From assembly GCA_014529385.2 (NCBI GenBank), contig CM043942.1, forward strand, positions 4,926,501 to 4,990,500: a stretch of 64,000 nt of DNA, written 5' to 3'. This DNA is from Adiantum capillus-veneris (lineage: Eukaryota > Streptophyta > Polypodiopsida > Polypodiales > Pteridaceae). Positions 56,035-64,000 of this stretch are shown in pieces (position 1 is the first letter of the stretch; every line of letters begins with the position of its first letter). The notes beneath the pieces were generated by a model. The model did not search any database. It was not told the DNA's origin and saw only the letters and a program-made list of their open reading frames with translations. A program made the position numbers and the translations under genes.

Positions 56035-59000
56035 ATGCACTTACTCTCTGGGCGAGTGTTAGAGCACGATCACATTGGTAGTGCCTCTGTTCATACGGAC
56101 ACCCATTACCCATCCACGATAAGCTCTAGACCCTCAGCGGGGACACAAGGTAGCACCACCCAAGACCCTAAAATAGCCGCTAGTGATTCCTCCTCCGACT
56201 CAGAAATCATGGAAGCATACCCTACCCAAAACACTGAGAGAGAAGGCCATGCACCTCCCGAAGCTCCACAGCCTAGTACTAGTATGCTTAGCCGTTTCAT
56301 GGAAACATTAGGTAGAGCTACTCGCTCAGAACCTGATGCAAATGAAGCACACGAAGGGGGTGGGGAAGTGGACTCTCCTTTCACATCGCACGTGGACCCC
56401 ACACCCCCAAAGAGTGTCCATGTGGATATCCTACCAACTTCTTACCAAGAAGGCCCTGTTGAGCTGCCTCCTTCAGAAGTTCCCTCTAGAGTACCGTTGG
56501 TGACAAGTAAAACCATGGGGAGCAACATTGCTTCTACCTCACAAGAAACCATTAACACGTCGACTCTAGAAGGATTTTTCATTAATGATCATTGGACATA
56601 CGACCTCCACACTGAGGTGTTGACGGATCTACACTCTGGCCACGCCTACCATGTAGGATGGATAGAGATTGCACAATCCACCTCTAGTGCCACGAGCATC
56701 GAAGATCAACAGAAAATGATCTGTAATGTTATCCATGGCATTATTCAATCAGAAAGGCAAAACCGAGGGGTAAATATACTCTCAACTGGCCCCATGAGAT
56801 TTCTGGATACGAGCAAGGCTCAACAGCCTACTCTATCACAAATGGAGACTCCTCTAATGAGCCCCATGGACCCATCTTACGTCATTTCACCTGGGGTCTC
56901 TATGCAATCTGAGCCTCCGAGCGACAACTTTAGCTTCCCTAACTTGGCTCAACCCTCTATTAAGGAAAACATAGTGCTCACTCCAGGGATAAGCCTGACA
57001 GAGAATGTACCGATGACATCTACGGTTAGCGCAGTGCCACTACCTAGTGTCGTAGTACCTAATATGGGGCCTCGACCATATGTGCCTCTAGCCCCTTATG
57101 CACACATGGCCCCCACACCTCCAATAGTACCACTTGTTTATGCTCCTCGAGTGCCGCTCCCTAGCCCTTATCCGAGTGGACCTATGCCTGGTTATGTTCC
57201 ATATCCTGCATCATCCACACATATGCCAAGACCGGTACCCGTTCCTCCCCCACATATGATTCCAAGAGTACCTCCACCGGCCCTGCCTCCTCACATAGAT
57301 GACTTGGCAGCGTTTGCTCAAACCATAGGTCGATCTATCGCGGAAAATATGCGTCACGCATCTGATAGAGAGCCTAGAAGTAAGGCAGTACAAATTGCCA
57401 AACTCATGCAAAAATTCAATGGGGACGAAGATGCTAGAAAACACATTGAAGTGTTTGAACAAGTATGTGATTCCTTAGGGGAACGCAACGAACTACATAA
57501 GTGCAATGCCTTAAGCTTGACATTAAGTGGGAAGGCTGGAGATTGGTATAGGACCCTAAGGGTGGACGAGAAAACAATCTACCCTACCCTTCGAAGGTTG
57601 TTTTTACAGGAGTACATACGAGAAGGTGTGCTTTGGGGTGTAGCATCTCAGCTACAAAAGGCCGAACGTAAGGAAGGAGAGTCAGTAAGGGACTTCATTA
57701 GTCGTCTAAAGCACTTAAACTCTCGCTGCCCTGTAAATGAGCGCTTCCACAATAACCAACTGCTTGATCGATTCATTCGAGGGTTGAGGAATGAAGGAAT
57801 CTATAATGGACTAGTGATTAGAGGTATCACAACCTGGGAAGATGTCACTGCCAATGCAATCCAATTAGAGGACAACTTGATGATAGCAGGCATGAGGGTG
57901 TCTACTGACACGAGATCCACTAGCTCACAAGCCATTGAGTATGAACCCATGACTGCAAAGCCCATTGCCAATGAGCCAAAGGTATTTGAGACATTCTTGA
58001 CAGACCTCACCAAGGCAATCCAAGAGTCTCTTAAGGATAATCGACCCCCTCAAAATAGTCACATGTATCCAAGAAGGGAGCAACAATGGTGTTCCATTTG
58101 CTTAGGTCCACATAGCACTAGTGAGTGCCCTACGTTTAGAGTAAAATTTAATGGAACTTGCAACGCATGTGGTAGGTATGGTCACCAAGATAAGGATTGT
58201 TTAATGATCAAACGTATGATGGCAAATAGACCACCTGTAGCCTGGACGGATGCGCCTCGAGCTCCTGTATTGATGCCTACTCCACCTGTTGAGCAACTAC
58301 CGCAACACATGGTCCCTAGATCTCAAAATGTTGTACAAGCTACACCGCTACCACCTCCTGTGCTAGGACCGCAGCCCCCGCATCCAAGAGTCGCCCCTAT
58401 GAACCAAGTGGGTTGCGAGCCATCAAATGCTTATGCAGATGGCTGTGAGGAGGAAATAGACACTAGTATTGCCTACGGACTTGATACATTGGAAGAGTGT
58501 CCTATATACTACATGGAAGATTGTTGGGGGCAAGTCAAGCCGGTTTATCAAGCTGCTGCTCTCGCATCCAGAGGTCAAAATATCAACACCCAGGCTAGGA
58601 GGCCACCTCTTCAATGCTACGAGTGTGGTGGACCACATCGAGCAGCGGAGTGCCCTATTAGGCTGCAAAAGAATGCTGCACACATGAAAATGAATAAAGG
58701 GAGCACGTCTGCAATGCCAATACTCACATGTAATCGTTGTGGCATAGATCACTTGATTGCCCAATGCCCCTATAACCCAAATGCGCCTAAAATCACACCC
58801 CTGAATTTGGTCGAAATTGCTAGTGTGACACCCCCAATACCACCCGTCGCACCCGCTTATGCGATTACACGGTCCATGCTTCAAGGGCCAGGCCATATCC
58901 TCGAAGAGAGAGATACCGCGTCAGTTATCCAAGCAAAGAAAAAGAAGACACGAAGGAAGAAGTCACAGAATACGGAAAATTCAAAGCCAAGTTCCAAAAC

Positions 59001-61215
59001 AAACATAGGAACAAGAGATGACCCCGTGTATATGAATGACCTCGAGGATGATTCAGATTCAATCGAGACAATGGAGACTAGAACCAATACCACAAAGAGA
59101 AAGACCGACAAAGAAAACTGTAACATGGAACCAAATGAAAACCGAATAAGAGAAAACCATAAAGAGCCTCTGAAAACACCACAAGTGTTTCCAAATCCAA
59201 TCCAAGACCCCCAAGATAAACCGCAGGGGCAAAAAGGGAAGAATCGTAAAAAGAAGATTGGGACGTACCCAAACCCAGTAGACGAGATTAAGCAAGTGAA
59301 ACATCTAAGAGGTTTAGTGGAGGAGACTCAAAGGAAACTAGAACCAGAACCCATGCAGGTCAAAATTCATGACACAGTGTTTCCCACGCAAGTTCATCCA
59401 CCCCACATGAGCCATAGACCGTTAGCCATATCTAGTATCATCCAAGAAGGGAGTGAGGACGGGACATCAGAAAGTGAGCATACACCCTTCTTGTTGGAAA
59501 GGATGTTTAACGAAGGAATACCTGATCCCATTGAGGAATATGAGATTCCATCCTCACCAGTTCCTAGTCAAGGACCTACACCCTACAAAACGCCAATGAA
59601 TGTTGCCAAACTAGTGGACTTCATGTCTTCTGAGGTCCGAACCACGATCATAGCAAAACTGTATGGAGATCCTGAGTTATTCCTTGCACTTCGAGCATTC
59701 CTTAACGGAGAGCTACGAACGGGATTACCGCAGTTTGCACAACCAAATAGGCCTGACTCGATTATGATTGATGAGGAAAATCATGTGCAATCACTTGACT
59801 TAGATGGACACGAGTCTGTGATTGAGGTACCCATTAACGAATTAGGGCAGTATTTTGAAGGCGACGAGTCTAATGAGACCCTACCCATCACTACCAAGGG
59901 ATTAACTATAAAGGGAATTCTTGATGGTGGTGCGGGAGTTAGCATCGTTACAAAAGATTGTTGGGAATCCATGGGAAAACCCCGCCTCAGTGTTACTAAC
60001 ATTGTGGTAAAGATGGCAAATGGTACCATAGCCAAACCTATGGGGATTCTCAAGGATCTTAAGATCAAAGTTCTAGGATACAAGGTACGACATACGTTCA
60101 TTGTAATGGATTTCTCTAAACACCTTATGTCATATGAAATGATTTTAGGATGACCATTCATGAGGGAAGCACAAATGGTTCATGATTGGTCTAAAAATCA
60201 TGTCTATTTGCAATTCCAAGACTCTGTCCTTAGAGTGGATTTGGTGACTGGTAAGGTACACCCCTTAGGGAGTAAAACCATTATTGATCATCGCTCTGAC
60301 ACCACAGTTCAATCGGCCCCAATACAATATTGTTACACTTGTAAGAAGGACACAGACATTGGCCAAGATTCTCCTTATATGGATATCCTACCTGGGATGA
60401 CTGAGTCGGACAATGTGGATTGGGTACACCTAGCTGCAACCATAGATACTTGGGGAAATAGGGGGACGACCTGGGTAACACCTGAGGGGGATGAAATGCC
60501 TATACCCTTAAATATGCTACAAGCAATGCATATCGCTTCCGATAAGACTCATCCTAAGGTAACAAAGAAAACATACAAGTGGGTCCCTAAAGCTTCTTTA
60601 GTGACCATAGCTAGTGCTAAAAAACAGAAGACTTGTAAGAAACGTACCACTCGCTCCAAGAAAAGTAAGAAAATGTTGCGATGGATCCCTAAACGACTAT
60701 TGGAAGCCCAAGGCTACTATCAAGGAAATGATCAAATCTGGGTGCCAAAACGTAGATTGTGCTCTTACCTATCACCTGACCCAAGTGAGCCCAATCCCGT
60801 AGCTCCAAAACGAATCAAGGATCGTGGAAAGAAAAAAATCACAGAATGCTACACACCTAGTCCAGAGCTAGTTTGGGTACCAAAGAAAGAACGATTTGTT
60901 CCACCTAGCTCAGGAAGGGGGGAGTCCCATGAAGCTTCTAGCTCCTCATGTAATACATCCATAGAGGTAAAAGCTTCTACACAGCCTCCATCTATAGTAG
61001 TGGACCTCCATGAAGCTACAAAAGAATCCACACCTCCCAGTGTTCAAGAATCACCTGATGAACCACTTCAAGTTCGATCCTGGGAGAGTACCTTACCACC
61101 GTTGCAGCTTGACAAGGCACCTAGGGTAATAGAAAACTACTGGCAAAAATCCTCACCTATTACCAACTGGAACAATTGGTTTCAAAGGGTGACAAGCTCA
61201 TTTCAAACGGTATGA
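56035..61215 (+). pseudogene. LTR-G gag-protease, one in-frame stop (TGA at 60151)
   Basis: The frame is 1372 codons, a TGA, then 352 more including the stop at 61213. Order: a low-complexity acidic N-terminus; a Pro-rich region (residues about 340-420); a Retrotrans_gag-like capsid (447-620: MQKFNGDEDARKHIEVFEQV, SGKAGDWYRTL). Four CCHC knuckles follow at about 685, 708, 860 and 899 (CSICLGPHSTSEC, CNACGRYGHQDKDC, CYECGGPHRAAEC, CNRCGIDHLIAQC), then a basic spacer. The protease has DGGAG at about 1297 and YEMILG. After the TGA (probably CGA in ILGRPFM) comes a tail with four W(V/I)PK motifs. Gag would package RNA; the function of the tail is unknown. Confidence 0.9.
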
Positions 61216-62846
61216 TCTACCCAAGGAAGGGGGGAGTGTTTGCTGACAGTCATCATTCATTTGTTCCCCTCTCAACCTTTCTCCCTGACCTCTTAATCTC
61301 CGATCTTAGGGAATGTACATATAAAGCTTTATACTCACAAAAAACAAAAAAATAAAGAGCAAGAGCAATTAGCAAACGAGTATGCACAATAAAAGTCAAA
61401 ACATTGACTCAGACCTACACATTCACATCTGGTACAGTGAAACAGAAACCTATGCCATAAAACACCTTCGATCCTCATCACTTGAATGATGGAGGGTAGG
61501 TAAGATTAGTACGATAGGAGTGTTTCTGTTTTAGAGTTGAGTGATTAGCAAAGTTCTCTTTTCCCACTGATGTGCCTCCTAGAGGTATTGTTTGTGTTTC
61601 ATAGTGTGTACAGGAGCGTGTTGCTATTGATAGGATTTGGACCTTCATGGAACCTTTCTCTCGTTCACACTTCAAATCAAGCGCGACCATCAACACAAAC
61701 AGGTGTTTCTTGTCCATTAGCATTGCCGTTATCTTTTTGCATCTATGATTGTCTGCTTTGATTGTGATTGGTAGCATAATATTCAGTGCATTTTCTTAGT
61801 ATCAAACATTTAATTCAATGTAATGTTTTGTCATAATCACTTGTCTAGGTTTAAAAATCAAGCAGTCCGACTAAGCTAGTTTGACCAAGTTAGGTGTTAG
61901 AGATCTTCTCTTAATACCATGGGGAATGCCGTCCTAATAAGCAATGGTTACTTAGGTTCTTAATCCGATTTAGGCAGCATTGTATGAAATGTACTAGGGC
62001 TTTCTAGTGGGCTTAACCCTATTGACCTTTAGCTTAAGTATTATAAAGGGAGTTTACTAATGTGATGAGCCTGGGGAGGGTAACAGTGTTATATGACCCC
62101 CCAAAGTTACAAAATTTAAATACTGAAAATGAACAAACAAAAAATCAAAGTGCCACAATGTAAAATTTTAAGCTGGAAGAGAAATCTCAGCTTGATTTGG
62201 TACTTCACTCACATGTATTGCCTATGGTACTTGAGCCCTAGAGGTTCCCAATGTGGGCGCTTTTCCTTGAGAAGCAAAAAACCCAAGGCATACAAAATAA
62301 GCACACACATCATAATTGAATCAATGTGAAAAGACTTGGGGGGGTCAAAGAAAAAGTAATCAGTCAGGCGATGATTTCATGAGAAATTCCTTTTATGGTA
62401 GCTTAACTACAAGGTTTTCTAGGTATAGCCTCTAGTCAGCCCTCGAACATGAATACTTGGCTCTCGCGATTAAACAACTTAATTGACCACAGAAAATTAA
62501 GAAGCTTACCCATGGTATTAATATTCGATCTCTAGTGCCTTTCGACCGTCAAATTAGCGACCCCTGACTGGTTTAATTTTTTACCTTTACATCTGTTTAT
62601 GCATTTGATTACATTGCAATTTAATGTTCATTACTGACAAATTGTTTGAAATTCTTTTACCAATCAATTTGTCTACCTAAAACTGCATATGCTTTTTAAG
62701 AGAATGCAATTACTGTGCCAATGTTGTTTGATTTTGCAGTGACTGAAGAAAGTTAAGGACATTCATCTCAAATGCTCTTCCACCTCGACGAACCAGCTTC
62801 AACTCAATAGCTTCCGAGGACGGAATCTACATCAGGAAGGGGGGCA
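61216..62846 (+). other. LTR-G 3' untranslated region with two purine tracts
   Basis: No gene is visible in 1.6 kb. AAGGAAGGGGGGAGTG at about 61225-61240 looks like a purine tract, right after the stop codon. A second tract, ATCAGGAAGGGGGGCA (about 62831-62846), directly abuts the 3' LTR and is the functional one by position. Confidence 0.7.
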
Positions 62847-63394
62847 TGTTAACCCTCACGGCTCACGAACACCCCATCACCTAGGACGAACGTGTATTAT
62901 GTATTCGGTAGAGTCAAGTACCGGGCTTGTCGGTCCAATAGGGAAAGGTAGAGTGATCGCCGATGAGAGGCGCACTCTAACACGAACATGCTAGGGTTAG
63001 TTGGCTAAGCATGGGCGCCCAAGTGTGAATGGGGTGAGCTCCTATAAAAGCCAACTAAACCTAATTTTTACTCATTCTCTCATTTGTGCAATAGAAGAGT
63101 GCTCTTGCTCCATCTCCATCTTCTTCTTCTTCACCTCCTTGTGTGTGAGTGTGTGTGCGATCGAGCATCACGAAGGCACGACGGCGGCGAAGCGGTTGAG
63201 CGCGGTACGACTGCAGCTTCTTCTTCATCGCGGCGAGGAATCCACCACGAAGGCGAGCGTAGAGCGGTGAGTGACACACCCTTTGTTCTCTTGAGCTTGC
63301 TAGTTTAGGCTTGTTGTGTGCTTGGAGCCGTTTGTGGCTCGCATACGGTGTATTGGCAAGTCCCTTGCTTCGACAGTGCGGCAAGGAGCGCACA
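62847..63394 (+). repeat. 3' LTR of LTR-G (548 bp)
   Basis: It matches 54492-55087 with a TATA box at about 63042-63050 and lacks the (GA)n expansion of the 5' copy. GATTT follows directly. Confidence 0.95.
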
Positions 63395-64000
63395 GATTTG
63401 TAGAGCTTGAAATTCCATGTCTTTTTTAGCGGCCGACTCCTCTAACTGTTTTATCCTGATGTGCAAGTTTTCATTTTCTTCCCTGGGTGATTTGGAAACA
63501 ATGCTTTCCATTTCACTCTCAGGAGCTGGTCCTTGTTGTTGTTCACTTTGCAAGTTTGAAATTTGTCTTTGTAGTTGATCTTCTGCTCTAAGCACACTTT
63601 CAGCAATCATTAAACGTTGTTTTCTTTCCAACTCCAGCTCCCTCTTTACTGCAGCCACTTCTTCTTCTGGGTGGACTACTGGTGTTGTTGGTAGCGACGT
63701 TATTTTCTTCTTAGCGCGTTCGATTTTTCTTGCTTGGATATTTGTTACTGCTCTCAAATATTTGACTTCAATTTGTAAGTCATCGATGACGACTTGCAAA
63801 CTTTTGATGGTCTCCAACGCATCTTGCTTTTCCTTTTCCAACTTTTGGATGTGTTCGTCTCTGTCACTGACATATTCAAGGAATACGTTTAGTGTATCTT
63901 CACATATGGCATTGAAGTCTTCCGACTCCTGTAAATTGTCTTTGAGAAGATTTATTGTGCCTTTGAGCCCCAATATTTCAGCATCTCTGATGCTGATCAG
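63395..64000 (-). pseudogene. LTR-E protein, N-terminal-side coiled-coil segment
   Basis: An open frame without stops runs in from beyond 64000 and reads a long coiled coil: IQKLEKEKQDALETIKSLQ, LQIEVKYLRAV, AAVKRELELERKQRLMIAES, HIRIKQLEESAAKKD. It passes in frame into 54491 if LTR-G and one GATTT copy are removed. There is no signal peptide or enzyme motif. The family is unknown; it may be a structural Gag-like protein of a non-autonomous element. Confidence 0.65.

Larger units (their letters stand above)
54492..63394 (+). mobile_element. LTR-G: gag-protease-only LTR retrotransposon, TSD GATTT
   Basis: LTRs at 54492-55087 and 62847-63394 (TGTTAACC...GCGCACA) are flanked by GATTT at 54487-54491 and 63395-63399. 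A primer site follows the 5' LTR and a purine tract precedes the 3' LTR. The only coding region is a long gag-protease frame (56035-61215). No RT, RNase H or integrase is present in the 8.9 kb. It resembles the TR-GAG type of non-autonomous element, with a protease added. Confidence 0.94.
34165..64000 (-). mobile_element. LTR-E: host LTR retrotransposon, runs off the window, no pol seen
   Basis: The 3' LTR (34165-35116) is preceded, on the minus strand, by a purine tract and by a protein-coding frame. That frame is cut by LTR-F (at 35268/53485) and LTR-G (at 54491/63395) and continues past 64000. Removing both insertions leaves one frame. The LTR has short stretches in common with the LTR-D LTRs. 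The left flank GATAG (34160-34164) is the candidate target duplication; its partner is beyond the window. Confidence 0.75.

Noticed and set aside
56106-56402. Antisense frames inside the LTR-G gag and the CACTA genes
   Set aside because: They are shadows of long sense frames with strong domain content.

Overview
This window looks like intergenic heterochromatin from a large-genome land plant. The evidence is spliced GT-AG introns, plant-type Ty3/gypsy elements with initiator-Met or Asp/Arg-type primer sites, a plant CACTA (En/Spm) transposon, a tropinone-reductase-like pseudogene, and long (GA)n, (CA)n and poly-G tracts. I cannot name the species. No ordinary single-copy host gene is visible. 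Almost everything is nested mobile elements, and several junctions can be set to the base because target-site duplications (TSDs) and empty sites are present.

Layout. LTR-A (1-4148, + strand) is the 3' end of a chromodomain Ty3 element. It lies inside LTR-B (4149-10521, continuing after 17294, - strand), a decayed gag-pol element. LTR-B is also split by LTR-C (10522-17293, + strand, TSD ACGG), a Tat-like element with two RNase H domains. From 17294 to 21809 there is old repeat-rich DNA: a degenerate tandem duplication, a broken SDR pseudogene, an 89-nt poly-G run and GC-rich palindromes. LTR-D (21810-32773, - strand, TSD GAGGG) follows. Its left LTR carries a hAT-like element (22849-23619, 8-bp TSD), its interior carries an opposite-strand decayed gag-like region, and its leader holds an array of long palindromes. 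LTR-E (34165 to beyond 64000, - strand) is the host for LTR-F (35274-53479, - strand, TSD AAGAA) and LTR-G (54492-63394, + strand, TSD GATTT). One LTR of LTR-F contains an apparently complete CACTA transposon (37490-45038, TSD TCC).

How the parts work together. The CACTA element has a six-exon TNP2-type transposase with an open frame of about 1104 codons, a three-exon TNPA-like gene, and terminal arrays of a GCGACGC motif, so it may be autonomous. Its 5' flank holds a captured heavy-metal-associated (HMA) gene fragment. LTR-A and LTR-F are related chromoviruses that appear to encode the start of Gag inside the LTR, on a small exon with a phase-0 splice donor. LTR-D, LTR-E and LTR-G encode proteins (coiled-coil or gag-protease), but no reverse transcriptase or integrase is visible in them, so they look like parasites of autonomous partners. 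LTR-D and LTR-G share the same primer-binding-site type.

Order of events from nesting: LTR-E before LTR-F before the CACTA element; LTR-E before LTR-G; LTR-D before its hAT-like insertion; LTR-B before LTR-A and LTR-C. Most breaks in the retroelement frames of LTR-C, LTR-F and LTR-G are stop codons explicable by C-to-T change, as expected of methylated DNA.
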